Shown here: positions 19,950 through 30,942 of the stretch, in pieces
How the letters are laid out: each line of letters opens with the position of its first letter
How positions within the stretch are numbered: position 1 is the first letter of the stretch
Assembly: GCA_933228895.1 (NCBI GenBank)
Contig: OW121846.1
Span: 77,388,064 to 77,452,063, forward strand
Direction of reading: 5' to 3'
Source: Platycnemis pennipes
Lineage: Eukaryota > Arthropoda > Insecta > Odonata > Platycnemididae
DNA length: 64,000 nucleotides
Program-made: the position numbers and the translations under genes
Notes under the pieces: model-generated
The model's input: only the letters and a program-made list of their open reading frames with translations
The model's database searches: none
What the model was told of the DNA's origin: nothing

Positions 19950-21125
19950 ATGTTATTCCACCACATCACGCCTGAAACGACTTTTTTTATTAGCTGATCA
20001 CTTACGTTACTTAGTTTCATATTTTATCCGGGGTTGAAAAGGCGGCGTTGAAAGGTATTAAGGAGGTTGATCCGAAAAGTGAAAGTCATGTCATTTTTTA
20101 AATATTTTCAGCACTTATAGAACTAAAGTTCCTCTATCTAATAAAGTAAAGATAATTACACCAACCCATACTCCTTTTTCCACAAATTGCATTTGAAATG
20201 ACATACGATTAACGGCGAGAATGGCCATCACATGGGAATATAACGTTTAAAAATACCATAGTGTCATGTTATTTTTGCAAAAAACTGATATTTTATGCGT
20301 AATTTCACAAGAAATAAAATGACACGAAAAAAAAGGCATCAACGCACCGTATTTTTCGCTAATTCCACCAATTTCTGCGCTTATAGCAGACGAAATGCGT
20401 TAGTTGTCTTCAAGTGGCGCTGCGGTCGCTCTAGCCAAAATGCATGGCGCATGAATAATATCATTACTAATGAGATATTAAAGCATATTTCAGAAAAATA
20501 TTATAACATAAAGTTTGATAGTAATATTCTGGTATTATACATTTGTAAATTCATTAGGTACATGAATCTATTTCTTTAAAGTAAATGCTGAATTGACTCC
20601 ATCGTCGAACTGATTAAAATTATCATAAAAAATAAATCCTTCGACTTTCCATCGCATTTCTTGTGATACTTATAACTTTCAATAGCGTAGGTAATTTTCT
20701 TTGTGAAGTAAGGATCACTAGCAGGCATATACTCGTACTTAAATTAATAAGATTCCTTAGACAACTTGACTCAAGCAGTCGCGAGCCAACTTCCTTAAGG
20801 GAGGGCAAGAAAATCAAGAGTCCCAGAACTTAATCCAAACCCGTCATGAACGACAGAATATCAAGCAACGATAACAGGCTTCTTGCCCCCATTTAACACA
20901 GACGGGGCTGAGATCGGCGAGACTAGTACAAGGGCGTTGTGATAACATAATTAGGGTGACAGGGCTGTTTGAAAAATTGTCACGGAATAATCTGACCGAT
21001 GTAAGCTTAGATTGGAGAGAAAAACACTTTTTTTGCCAATTGGAAGCAGATGTATTCTTTGAAGGTTAAAACCTTCCCAAGAACTTAATGTGAAATATAA
21101 CTATGGATAAAGGGTGAGAATTACT
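19950..21125. other. Unassigned
   Basis: One 94-codon frame at 20295-20579 (+) is AT-rich and featureless. No repeats recognised apart from short A/T runs. Confidence 0.35.
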
Positions 21126-21410
21126 ATCAGAACTCAGGTTAAAATTTAGATTAAACCTTTGAAGTAAATTCGAAACTGATTTGTTCACAGATGATAATGA
21201 ACTTGAACGTGTGTAGCGAATATCGGCAAGATTTGTAAAGGGACGGTACTATAACCTCATTAGCGTAACCAGGCTATTACATGAATTAAATTGGGAATCA
21301 TTGTCAGATCGCAGGTTGAAATTTAGACTTAATCTCTTAAACAAATTCCAAGACCATATTTTCAGTGATGATGTTAAAAATATTTTGCGAACCCCAACTC
21401 ACGCAGAGGT
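21126..21410 (+). pseudogene. Two joined LINE RT fragments (C-like, then B)
   Basis: 21126-21195 resembles the LKFRLNL..KFETD block (AAATTTAGATTAAACCTTTG). 21196-21410 matches B from NELERV to NILRTPT (GATAATGAACTTGAACGTGT, then AATATTTTGCGAACCCCAAC). The two overlap the same protein region in reverse order, so they are separate insertions. The B piece ends next to the minisatellite. Confidence 0.7.
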
Positions 21411-21479
21411 TCAGGGGTTCGGTATTTTCAGAACCGGCAGGCCGGTTAAAATCTAGGAAAAAAACCAGTACACCGGGAA

Positions 21480-21712
21480 ATCGGTTCTGAAGCGGTGCAC
21501 CAGGGAAGTGGTTCTAAACCGGAGCACCGGGGAAGCGGTTCCGAACCGGTGTACCGGGGAAGTGGTTCTAAACCGGTGCACCGGGGAAGCGGTTCTGAAC
21601 TGGTGCACCAGGGAAGTGGTTCTAAACCTGTGCACCGTGGAAGCGGTTCTGAACTGGTGCACCAGGGAAGTGGTTCTAAACCTGTACACCGTGGAAGCGG
21701 TTCTGAAACATC
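21480..21712. repeat. Minisatellite, 27-bp unit, about 8.5 copies
   Basis: Units of the form ACC(A/G)(G/T)GGAAG(T/C)GGTTCT(A/G)AAC... repeat every 27 bases. Units alternate AAGTGGTTCTAA and AAGCGGTTCTGA, giving a 54-bp higher-order period. Because 27 is a multiple of three, several frames stay open (plus strand GSGSKPVHR-type nonapeptides at 21495-21797, minus strand EPLPRCTGL-type at 21446-21772). I treat these as by-products of the array, since opposite strands are equally open and there is no flanking gene. Confidence 0.9.
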
Positions 21713-23265
21713 GTTCGCTGCTCGGCTTTCACGCCGCCGTCCCTGCTCGCAGCCAGGATGGCTGGTGACCACGCCTGTGAACTTTCCAGTGCTTTAGGGT
21801 TGTCCACCTGACCGTCGTCACACAAATAAACGGCTGCTAGAGTGCAGATCGAGCATTCACCCATGTAAAGCATTGTCTCGTACGTAAGTCAGCAGGATGT
21901 TGCGTTTTTTCATGTTATTTTGTTTTTTCGACGATTACAACGAATAAGAAAGAGTTATTAATCCTTCAGGTTAGTGCAAAAAAAGCGTACCATGTCCTTC
22001 AAAGAGGAATTAACGGAACGCGCATTTATTATCCAGTAGCTATTTGTATTAAAACAATGCTGTTGATTTTGGGAGACTTCGTAGAGGAAGGAGCATTGTT
22101 TCAAATTCCTCTATGTACCCCTGCCACACGCAAGAAGTGATAGGATAATGCAACTGCTTACTGCAGTCTCAAAATTCGTGTTCGTAATGCATGCATGGAT
22201 GGAAATTATTGTATATAAGATGCGCCTAATGCAAACGAAATTTGAACATTTTGACGTTGATTATTAATGCTCTATATTGTAAGTTCTTTCCAAGACTTAT
22301 TTTATACCAAAGGATGGTTGAGATATTTTTAAATTAATAATATTTTAAATAATGGTGAATTTAAGGAAAATACGGTTACCTAAGGCAAAATTTGATGTGA
22401 TACCCTATGTCGCAAATCTTCAAAAATCAAGCCCTTACTAAACCATTATGTGTAAAGAATTGGGAAAAAAAAGTCAAGTAATTGGATGAAACAGTTTTTC
22501 GTCTTTGTTTTCATGTAGTTTGCTAACATTTTTGTAATTATTTACCAAAGATATTAAAACAAAATGACTTTAATTTTTGGTCATTTTTGTAATATAGGTG
22601 GAGAAATCATTAATTGCATCACCGAGCATCATGAAGTAACTTATATGGGGAAACTCTACAAAACTTCCACAGTGCGAATCCGATGAGTTATGCTGCGACC
22701 GTTTGCGACGCCGAATTTCACATTAGTTTTTCGATCGCGCGGTCAAGTCTTGTCGAACCCGCCTGCAACTGGGTGTAACGTGGCGTGGCAAGTGTGTGGA
22801 CTGGATTGTAGTCGCCTCCCTCCACTATGGAGATTTTCGAGATACAAAAATTGAAAAGAGCCTCCATGTATTATATTTTGGAGAACTGGCGGATAAAATT
22901 ACGCATTTTCATCCTCAATACCTCACTAAGAAACTGTAGGTATGCGAAACTCTTAGAGCACGTCCCGGATAGATAAACAGCTGAATAGGAGATGGAGAAA
23001 GCAAGTCACTCGTCCCTTCCCAAGCCTTTCTCCTGGATGACGCCCAAGACCCCTGTGAAAGAAGTTACTTTTGTAAGCAGTTTCTCTTGCACACCGTTTA
23101 AAATTATCTCCATAGGACGGGTGGAGTCGTGTTTTTATACTCCTTTGGTCGCTGGAATGAATTAATTTAATTCTAAAGATAAGCTCTAGGCTAAAGCAAT
23201 ACGAAGCGTGTACTTGCTCCGGGTCAACTATCTTGATGGCGAATTCTTTTCTATATCACCAACTG
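21713..23265. other. Unassigned
   Basis: About 1.5 kb without a frame over 85 codons or a recognised repeat. GC is higher around 22660-22830. Confidence 0.35.
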
Positions 23266-23304
23266 GATGGCATTTAAGTGCTATAAAGTAGGAACATTTT
23301 CTAC

Positions 23305-23600
23305 TTTTTTAAATCATGACTACCTTTCCCTTGTTAGACCTCGTTTGGAATATGCTGCCAGTATATGGGATCCCTACGAAATCGGTCTAAATAATGAACC
23401 TGAACGTGTGCGGCGAAGATCGGCAAGATCCGCAAAGGGACGGTACGATAACTATAATAGCGTAACCAGCCTATTAAATGAATTAAAATGGGAATCATTG
23501 CCAGATCGCAGGTTGAAATTTAGACTTAATCTCTTAAATAAATTCAAAGGTAATATTTTGAGTGATGATGTTAAAAATATTTTGCGAACCGCAACTTACA
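23305..23600 (+). mobile_element. Family B-like copy, first segment (plus strand)
   Basis: Frame 23267-23623 contains LSLVRPRLEYAASIWDPYEI, RSARSAKGRYDN, LPDRRLKFRLNLLNKFKGN and DDVKNILRTAT. It stops at the codons for NILRTA, where a minus-strand B copy is inserted. It resumes at about 25325 (ACTTACTATGGTAGAGTGGA), and its 3' UTR is interrupted again at 25550 and completed at 34460-34622. It is the oldest layer of the 23.3-34.6 kb nest. Confidence 0.85.
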
Positions 23601-25324
23601 TCTACATCTCTACATCTACATAATACCCTGCAAGCCACCACAAGGGTGTGTGGCAGGGGGTGATTGCTCACCAAACATGCACTACATATCATGCATAAAA
23701 AAGGAATAGTATTAATATAGTAGTCAGAACTACACTATTTAAAAAAGATAGAAATTGCAAAGAAAACATGCAAAAACATTCTGTTAGTAGGGTTAGCTTT
23801 AAGTACTCATACCAACATGCAGCTACCAATGCTATTCATTGCTACTCTCCGATAGGACATATTTACCGTTATTCGTATCTCTTATTGTGCGAGGGAAAAA
23901 GGACATTTTGAATCGGTCAGTTCGGCAATCAATTTCTCTAACTTTATGATTATGGTCCAGTCTGCCATAGTAAGTTGGGGTTCGTAAAATATTTTTAACA
24001 TCATCACTGAAAATGTTGCCTTGGAATTTGTGGAAGAGATTAAGTCTAAATTTCCACCTGCGATCTGACAATGATTCCCATTTCAATTCATTTAATAGAC
24101 TGGTTACGCTAATATAATTATCGTATCGTCCCTTTACAAATCTTGCCGATCTTCGCTGCACACGTTCAAGTTCATTACTTAGACCGATTTCGTAGGGATC
24201 CCATACACTGGCAGCATATTCCAAATGAGGTCTAACAAGGGAAAAGTAGCTGATTTCTCGTACATGATCGTCACATTTACCCAATACTCTTTTAATGAAA
24301 CCCAGTTTGCGATTCGCTTGACCAATTATTTCACGAATGTGTTTACCCCAGGAAAGATCATTTGTCAGTCTTATTCCAAGATATTTAATGGATTCCACGT
24401 TTGTTAATTCATTATTACTTATTTTGTAAGTGGTAGGAGGAGAGCTATTCTTTTTCCAAAAATTCATTACAAGACATTTCTTAAAGTTTAATTCTAACTG
24501 CCATGTATCACACCAAGTTTCAATTGCTTGTAGGTCAATATTTAAATATTCTTTATCGTTCGGGCATAGAATTTCCCTGTACACTACTGCGTCATCGGCA
24601 AATAGACGAAGCTTACTTTTTACCACCTTTTGGATATCATTAATATACAAAAGGAATAGGAGTGGACCTATCACACTACCTTGTGGGACACCGGAAGTGA
24701 CTTTAATTGCCGGTGAGGAAACACCGTCCAAAACAACCCTTTGAACCCGATCATGCAGAAAATCATTAATCCATGATATAATGTTACTGTCTAACCCATA
24801 AGATTTTAACTTCAAAATTAGTTTGCTGTGAGAAACCTTGTCAAAAGCCTTCTTGAAGTCGAGAAATATAGCATCCACTGGAATATTATTTTCGCCAGAA
24901 ACTAAAATATCGTGGGAAAAGAGAGCAAGTTGGGTTTCACACGATCTGCTCTTTCGGAAGCCATGCTGGACATTGGACAATAAATTCTGGCTATCTAGGT
25001 GTCCCATGACTGAACTGACAATTATATGTTCTAGGACCTTGCATGAAATGGATGTGAGGGATATAGGTCTGTAGTTAGATGGCTGCTCCCTATCGCCACT
25101 TTTAAAAATGGGTGTTACATCGGCTGCTTTCCAGTCCATCGGTACGACGTGTTCGGTCAGGGATTTATTAAATACTATTTCAAGGTAGGGGGAAATTTCG
25201 GATGCTAACTCTCTATATACGCGGGAGGGAATTTGATCAGGGCCAGGAGATTTGTTGGGGCTTATATCTTTAAGTAATTTTTCAATACCATTACAGGAAA
25301 TGTCAATTGGTTGCATCAACCGCT
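23601..25324 (-). mobile_element. Family B copy, longest in window, minus strand
   Basis: 1.72 kb: tail and hairpin at 23601, B 3' UTR, then an unbroken 495-codon frame. It is 5'-truncated at the RT N-terminus (LMQPIDISCNGIEKLL). AACTTAC occurs at both junctions with the plus-strand B host and is a candidate TSD, although it overlaps the tail sequence. It represents the best B consensus here. Confidence 0.92.
23832..25319 (-). CDS. Family B reverse transcriptase, 5'-truncated, open frame
   Basis: 495 codons with every RT block visible: SPGPDQIPSRVYRELA, SNYRPISLTSISCKVLEHI, VQHGFRKSRSCETQLALF, FLDFKKAFDKV (first catalytic Asp), SGVPQGSVIGPLLFLLYIND and FADDAVVY (Asp pair). The thumb YLGIRLTNDLSWGKHI and the C-terminal block SLVRPHLEYAASVWDPY to SESSNE follow. 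The family role is copying element RNA at a nicked chromosomal target. The endonuclease is missing through 5' truncation, so the protein could not act alone. The ATG at the annotated start is the junction Met, not a native start. Intact motifs and no stop suggest a fairly recent insertion. Confidence in family is high; expression is unknown. Confidence 0.88.
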   Translation of the reverse strand: MMQPIDISCNGIEKLLKDISPNKSPGPDQIPSRVYRELASEISPYLEIVFNKSLTEHVVPMDWKAADVTPIFKSGDREQPSNYRPISLTSISCKVLEHIIVSSVMGHLDSQNLLSNVQHGFRKSRSCETQLALFSHDILVSGENNIPVDAIFLDFKKAFDKVSHSKLILKLKSYGLDSNIISWINDFLHDRVQRVVLDGVSSPAIKVTSGVPQGSVIGPLLFLLYINDIQKVVKSKLRLFADDAVVYREILCPNDKEYLNIDLQAIETWCDTWQLELNFKKCLVMNFWKKNSSPPTTYKISNNELTNVESIKYLGIRLTNDLSWGKHIREIIGQANRKLGFIKRVLGKCDDHVREISYFSLVRPHLEYAASVWDPYEIGLSNELERVQRRSARFVKGRYDNYISVTSLLNELKWESLSDRRWKFRLNLFHKFQGNIFSDDVKNILRTPTYYGRLDHNHKVREIDCRTDRFKMSFFPRTIRDTNNGKYVLSESSNE

Positions 25325-25550
25325 GAACTTACTATGGTAGAGTGGACCATAATCATAAAATTAGAGAAATTAATTGCCGAACGGATAGATTTATAATGTC
25401 CTTATTTCTTCGTTCAATTAGGGGTATGAATATCGATAATATATCCAATACGAGTGAATCAATGTATAGCATAGGTAGCTGTATGTTGGTATTAGGACTT
25501 GAAGGTAACCCAACAAACAACATGTTTTTGAATGCTTACTTTGCTATTTT
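25325..25550 (+). mobile_element. Family B-like copy, second segment
   Basis: Continues the plus-strand B protein: RVDHNHKIREINCRTDRF, then SMYSIGSCMLV, followed by the 3' UTR (AACCCAACAAACAACATG, then TACTTTGCTATTTT). It is broken at 25550 by the 8.9-kb TIR element, with GCTATTTT as the duplicated target. Confidence 0.88.
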
Positions 25551-26013
25551 GGTTCATGGTAGTTTTCTGGGGGGCAGACCAGGTAGAAGGTCATTAGCGA
25601 GGGTCTCTGCTCGCGATCGTCCTAATCCGGACCCTCGCTCGGCTTCGACCCTCATCAGCCACCGGACTCTCGCGGCAAGGGGCCGCGGGGACGAAACTGA
25701 CCGCGTGCAATACGATGTTAAAAGTTATTAACTATTTAAATGAGCAACAATTTATTACCACCATTGTATCACACGTTCTAAGAGAATTACGGGCGTCTTT
25801 TGATATACGCTCTACGATAAAAATTAACGTTTTTCATGCATCCTTCAGAAATTAGCCGTTTACACTTGGCAACGTTGCATTTTCTGGAGGTTAAACGCGG
25901 TGGTTTTAAACAGCTAAGAGCGTTGATAGAGGGAGATCTTGATGGAATAATGTAATAATAACTGTTGAAACATAAGTTTTAGCATGTTAAAGCAGTTTAA
26001 TACATTTTAACTG
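25551..26013 (+). repeat. Left terminal inverted repeat of the 8.9-kb element
   Basis: 463 bp, reverse complement of 33997-34459. The outer ~170 bp are GC-rich and contain a smaller inverted motif, CGAGGGTC ... GACCCTCG, around 25599-25637. The inner ~290 bp are AT-rich. Main arm-to-arm difference: AAGGGGCCGCGGGGACGAAA here against ATGGGACCGCGCCAAAGAAA in the right arm's complement. Confidence 0.92.
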
Positions 26014-26435
26014 TTGAGTGCTTGAAATACATTATAGTTATTGCCAGGAAGATGCCCTATTTGTTATGTTTACTATGTTATTAATCGAGACATTCATCCA
26101 TTCTGCTAACTTCAACAGTGAATGAAATTATTAAAAATAGTACGATACTTTTTCTAACTTTTTTAAAGTTTCTTACGCCATTATCAACTCCCAAGGATTG
26201 ACTAGTAACAATTGCGAATCTCCGTGAACTCTCAGTCGCGTAAATGTTGACGTTTTTTAACCTTCGATAGCGTTTGTTTCTCTGAATGTGTTAAGAGTTA
26301 TTTTAGCATATTTTCACGGAACGAAATGAACAACAAATCATGGAAAAAAATATCCGAGACGTTCAAATATAAATTTTACATGAGAGGAAGCATTGTTTCT
26401 ACTGTTATCTTCTGGTCCCTACCATTATCTCGCGC
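26014..26435. other. Unassigned interior of the TIR element
   Basis: AT-rich, no open frame over 60 codons and no known repeat. It is the best candidate for original internal sequence of the element. Confidence 0.4.
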
Positions 26436-27632
26436 GCAACTAGGCTGCTACATGGAAGCATGCTAGCCAATAGACAATATCGATATGGTTAGTATCTACA
26501 TAGTATTAAAGGGAAAATTGGTTACAATATCGTTTATCTACGTATTTTTATCTGCATTTACCTATCATGAACGGGTTTGTACTGTTAATACGTGCAGCAT
26601 GCATTGCAGACTACTCTAGCAATATCTCACCTACCTATCCCTTTGCTATGCTACTTATTGTGTTCTCTTACAGTACGGGGGAAAAATGATATTTTTAGTC
26701 TATCACAACCAATCTCTCTTACGTTATATATCAGGTTTAATCCAGCATAATACGCTGGTGTTTTTAAAATATGCTTAACATCTTCACTAAAGCCATCCGA
26801 TTAAAAATTCTCAAATAGATTTAAACTGTACCTTTACCTACGCTCTGATAATGATTCCCACCCTAATTCTTCCACTAATTCTAAAACGATCCAAAATCTA
26901 TCGTCACACCTTTTAACGAACCTAGCTGCTCTACGCTGAACACTTGCTAGCTCTAATCAAACCTATTTCATTCGGATACCATAAACGAGCTACATGTTTA
27001 ATGTGGGGCCTGACTAGTGAAAAGTCACATCGCCTTTTTGTCTTCTTATCAGTTTCCAAGTAATCTTTTTATAAATCCTAGCTTTCTCTTGTCTCGGTGG
27101 CATATGTGTCTTCCCCACGGTAAATATTACGGTTTGTTACACCTAAGCTCCTACTTATGGCTTCAACGTTTTCGATTTTCGAGTCACTAACGCTATATTA
27201 TCGCTCTATCGAATTATTCCTCTTCAAAAATGTAATAATTACACACTTTTTAAGGCTAATTTCTAACTACCATTTGTCGCACCACTATTGATATGCATCT
27301 AATTCCTTCATAAGTGATTCTCTATCTTTTTTTGTTAAACCCCTGTGAACTACCGCCTAGACTGCAAAAAGTCTAAGCTTACCACTAACTACGGTAACCA
27401 AATCGTTTATGTATAAAAGAAATAGAAGCGGGCCTATTACACTACCCAGAGTACTCCGGATGTGACTCTGATTGTGTCCGACGTTATACCATCGATAATA
27501 AACCTTCTTCTCTCGCCCACTTAAGAATTCTTTTACACACCACACAACGTCTTTATTTTTACCAATACTCTCTAACTTCAAGATTAATTCGTTATGAGGA
27601 TCTTTATCGAATATCTTTTTATAATACCTCAC
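26436..27632 (-). pseudogene. Old family A copy, RT to 3' UTR, minus strand
   Basis: Recognisable in order: UTR (TACATGGAAGCATGCTAGCC), ACAGTACGGGGGAAAAATG, the ATAATGATTCCCACCCTAAT block, CGAACCTAGCTGCTCTACGC, thumb, and RT palm. A 91-codon open piece at 27357-27632 carries PHNELILKLESIGKNKDVVW and SVIGPLLFLLYINDLVTVVS. The position of FADDAVVY is destroyed. The hairpin and tail are missing at the 3' side. Heavily mutated and among the oldest A copies. Confidence 0.8.
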
Positions 27633-27811
27633 GATTCTTCTTTTCGTATCCTACTTGATGGCGGACCAGAGGTTTTCAATGTACTGAGTTGCGTTTCCTT
27701 ATCCCCGGGCTTTACGAAATGTAGGGAAAGATTAATAGTGTCGTGGATGTATCCTAATTCATTTAATCCGGAGTAACTCCTCAACACTCTCTCAACATTT
27801 TTATAAATTAT
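27633..27811. other. Unassigned spacer
   Basis: Nothing recognised. Confidence 0.3.
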
Positions 27812-27994
27812 ATTTTAGAGTATTCTGTAGTGCATGATGCATGTCTTACCCCTTAAATACTGTAGACACTAACAATCAAGTTGCATGAGACAATATAGTT
27901 GCTAGTTTGCATGTTATTAGTGCATGCCTAGTTATCTTCACCCCCTGCCAAACACCCTCACGGTGGCTTGCAGGGTATCGTGTAGATGTAGATA
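27812..27994 (+). mobile_element. Family A 3' end, plus strand
   Basis: TTTTAGAGTATTCTGTAGTG, CATGATGCATG, GTTGCATGAGACAATATAGT, the hairpin (CTGCCAAACACCCTCACGGT) and GTATCGTGTAGATGTAGAT. It contains only the last codons and UTR. Confidence 0.85.
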
Positions 27995-28174
27995 AAACTG
28001 CCTTCACGCAGCTCAGAATTACCATGAGATGCGCTCTTAGCCTGCTTAAACAGAACAGATTGGAGAGGAACGAACAGAGGTTATTTGCATTTGTGGAATT
28101 CGAGAATCATTTTGATAACGTGGATAGCAATTCAATGCTTCTTTTCAGAATTCCAAGCTGAATAAGAATTCTGA

Positions 28175-28395
28175 AAGGAATCTTAAGACACGATGGCCAG
28201 ATGAAGACAATTGTCTTGGTAATAGGGAGTGGCAAATGAAGGCCACGTATGAGAAATATGGAACAGCAAGGTATGTGAAAGAGAGGAATTAAATTAATAT
28301 GAAGAGGTTGGCCGATAGAAGAATCGAGTGGAGGGGTGTGTCAAACCAATCCTAGGATTGTTTGCCGAAGATGATGATGATGATTAATACATTAA
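28175..28395 (+). mobile_element. RTE-like LINE 3' end, degenerate
   Basis: Frame-broken translation reads ILRHDGQMKTI, then RPRMRNMEQQ and a decayed GWPIEE, followed by CCAATCCTAGGATTGTTTGC and a GATGATGATGATGATT tail. It matches the better copy at 48127-48470. An RHDGLMK/RPRM motif block with a GAT-rich short tail is typical of RTE-type or related endonuclease-RT C-termini; the clade call is tentative. Confidence 0.6.
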
Positions 28396-28424
28396 GTCGG
28401 GGGTAAAATATATACATATACAAG

Positions 28425-28603
28425 AAGATCTTAGATGGTATTGATGAGATAAACAAGGTGAGAGAGATAGATTGTGGGATAGATGTTTCCATATAGTTGT
28501 ATCCTAGCAGCTCTTAGTTGTTTGCCAGTAGTGTATGTTTTACTCGTACTGATAGATTCAAAATCCCATTATTCCCCCACACTATAATCTAATGTAAACA
28601 CAA
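28425..28603 (+). pseudogene. Degenerate A-like C-terminal fragment
   Basis: IDEINKVREIDCGID, then after a break RTDRFKIPLFPHT. These are the DQINKIREIDCRTDRFKM block of A interrupted by about 60 unrelated bases. Confidence 0.55.
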
Positions 28604-29215
28604 ACTAATGTATGGGATCCCTACGAAATCGGTCTAAGTAATGAACTTGAACGTGTGCAGCGAAGATCGGCAAGATTTGTAAAGGGACGATACGATAATT
28701 ATATTAGCGTAACCAGTCTATTAAATGAATTGAAATGGGAATCATTGTCAGATCGCAGGTTGAAATTTAGACTTAATCTCTTAAACAAATTCCAAGGCAA
28801 TATTTTCAGTGATGATGTTAAAAATATTTTACGAACCCCAACTTACTATGGCAGACTGGACCATAATCATAAAGTTAGAGAAATTGATTGCCGAACTGAC
28901 CGATTCAAAATGTCCTTTTTCCCTCGCACAATAAGAGATACGAATAACGGTAAATATGTCCTATCGGAGAGTAGCAATGAATAGCATTGGTAGCTGCATG
29001 TTGGTATGAGTACTTAAAGCTAACCCTACTAACAGAATGTTTTTGCATGTTTGCTTTGCAATTTCTATCTTTTTTAAATAGTGTAGTTCTGACTACTATA
29101 TTAATACTATTCCTTTTTTATGCATGATATGTAGTGCATGTTTGGTGAGCAATCACCCCCTGCCACACACCCTTGTGGTGGCTTGCAGGGTATTATGTAG
29201 ATGTAGATGTAGATG
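28604..29215 (+). mobile_element. Family B 5'-truncated copy, plus strand
   Basis: Starts at TGTATGGGATCCCTACGAAA. It carries an intact 109-codon C-terminal frame (28655-28984, QRRSARFVKGRYDNYI to SESSNE), the full B 3' UTR, the hairpin (CACACACCCTTGTGGTGGC) and three TGTAGA units. Nearly identical to the copy at 23601 in this region, so young, and nested inside the 8.9-kb TIR element. Confidence 0.9.
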
Positions 29216-29230
29216 TATAAGGGATTTGTA

Positions 29231-29284
29231 ATCTACATCTACGTAATACCCTGCGAGCCACCACTAGGGTGTGTGGCAGGAGGC
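29231..29284 (-). mobile_element. Non-LTR 3' end, minus strand
   Basis: AATCTACATCTACGTAATAC, CCTGCGAGCCACCACTAGGG and TGTGTGGCAGG. Hairpin unit only, abutted at 29286 by a plus-strand A 3' end. Confidence 0.75.
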
Positions 29285-29285
29285 A

Positions 29286-29532
29286 TAAGAGAACAGAATA
29301 GGCAGCATAGCAAAGGATTATTTAGGGAAAATATTTCAGAGTAGTTTTGTAGTCATGTAGTGCATGATGCAGGTATTAATAACCAATCCCTTATTACTAA
29401 GTAGATACTTATAATCTAGTTGCCTGAGACCCTATAGTAGCATGTTTGCATGTTTACAGTGCATGATTGGTGATTTCACCCCTAGCCACACATCCTCCCG
29501 GTGGCTTGCAGGGTATTATGTAGATGTAGATG
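29286..29532 (+). mobile_element. Family A 3' end, plus strand
   Basis: CATAAGAGAACAGAATAGGC (last codons of A), UTR with GCATGATGCAGGTATTAATA, then the hairpin and TATTATGTAGATGTAGATG. Confidence 0.85.
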
Positions 29533-30000
29533 TAAATAATAATATAGATGCCAATTCGATTACAGATTTTAGAAAACGCCTTTTTAACATCATCGATGAA
29601 ATTCTTTTTGAAATGCCAAGGATGCAACTTGTCAGTTGTCAGTCCGCATTTGGTATATGCTCTAGTGTGCATAGAGATTTGGAAGTTTCTCGACATTCAT
29701 AGACAGGTATGGGTTGAATGGTCGGAAGGGGACAGCGGGGGGTTAATGGGAAAGGAAGGAAGCGATCGCGGACAGCGGACTCCCCACGGTCTCTCTTCTG
29801 CAAAAACTAGCCCTCTCTCCTTTCCCTTAGCCACTGGAGGCGCCTTCGGTGTCATTATATTGCTATCAGGGTAGGTACTTTTCCGCCAACTTGTATGCAT
29901 GCTTGTTATTTCAAAGGACGCTTGCCGCCCCGAGATAGTCGTAGCGTCATAGTTAAACGTGACTGTTATATCAAACTTGTTGCCATGGAGTACACATCCT
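29533..30000. other. Unassigned
   Basis: Short overlapping frames on both strands at 29454-29900, without recognisable domains. Purine-rich around 29720-29770. Confidence 0.35.
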
Positions 30001-30230
30001 CATCTACATAATATATCTACATCTACACGATACCCTGCAAGCCACCGTGAGGGTGTGTGGCAGGGGGTGAAGATCACCAAGCATGAACTACTAACATGCA
30101 AACAAGCAACTCTGCAAGCCACCATAAAAGTGTGTGACAGGGGGTGAATTCACACCCCATACACACATTTTACATCCCTACCACACATACTCCTTGTGGC
30201 TCACAGGATGTAATGTAGTAGTAGGTATAT
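30001..30230. mobile_element. Cluster of three non-LTR 3' ends
   Basis: Minus-strand 3' end at 30001-30110 (ATCTACATCTACACGATACC, CACCGTGAGGGTGTGTGGCA). A second minus-strand hairpin follows at 30111-30166 (CTGCAAGCCACCATAAAAGT). A decayed plus-strand hairpin lies at 30170-30230 (TACTCCTTGTGGCTCACAGG). Confidence 0.7.
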
Positions 30231-30306
30231 CTACTGTATAACCTGAAATTACTGAAATAACGAGGAAAGAGGAGGTAAGTGAATTGCTTATTGTATTTAG
30301 CGACGA

Positions 30307-30942
30307 AACAAAATATTAGAACAGAAGATTCATGGAGAGAATTTCCTGAGGTCGCCCGTAAAGTTGTCAAAGAATACACACCAAGCAAATTGAGAAGTGT
30401 ACAGTGCCAAAGTGGTATAACACGGATGTTATAAAATCATAAAAGGGACAACGGTTATGCCACGCTAGCATAAAGAATGCAAGACAGGGCCTATCGGTAG
30501 GGGAAAAAAAAGAGTTAGTTCAAAACTATAACAAATCGAAGCATTAGTAAGGAAAGCATGTTGGCAAGCGTCATCGTACTTCAAAACCAAGATGTTAGGA
30601 GAATATTTAGAAAGCAATCCTAAAAGGTTTTGGTCATATGTGAGAGAGAAAACTTAAGGCAAATAGGTCCACAGTAGGTACACACACTTAAAAACGATAA
30701 AGGAATCAGAGTCACCAGCAAAGTAGAAAAAGCCAATACTTGAAACACCTTCTTCCAAAGCGTATTCAACTCATCGTCACACAAAGCAGTGGAACCACCA
30801 CCGAACACATTCTGTGAGCAAATGTCTGAAATAGTTATTTCATGTCGCGGAATAGAGTAGCAGTTAAAAAACATTAGTAAAAACAAATCACCAGGTCCCG
30901 ATCTAATTCCTTCCAGAGTATATAAAACATTAGCTTCTGAAA
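30307..30942 (+). pseudogene. Family A EN-RT linker, left part of split copy
   Basis: Translation of TEDSWREFPEVARK, YFKTKMLGEYLESNPKRFWS and YVRE follows the A protein linker with several stops and frameshifts. It ends at ACATTAGCTTCTGAAAT (codons for TLASE). The next base belongs to a minus-strand B tail. The A sequence resumes at 31746 with GAAATAGCCCCCTATCTAG, so GAAAT is the likely target-site duplication. Confidence 0.85.

Noticed and set aside
21446..21797. Repeat proteins of 100-108 residues on both strands
   Set aside because: Produced by a 27-bp minisatellite whose unit is a multiple of three; no flanking gene structure.
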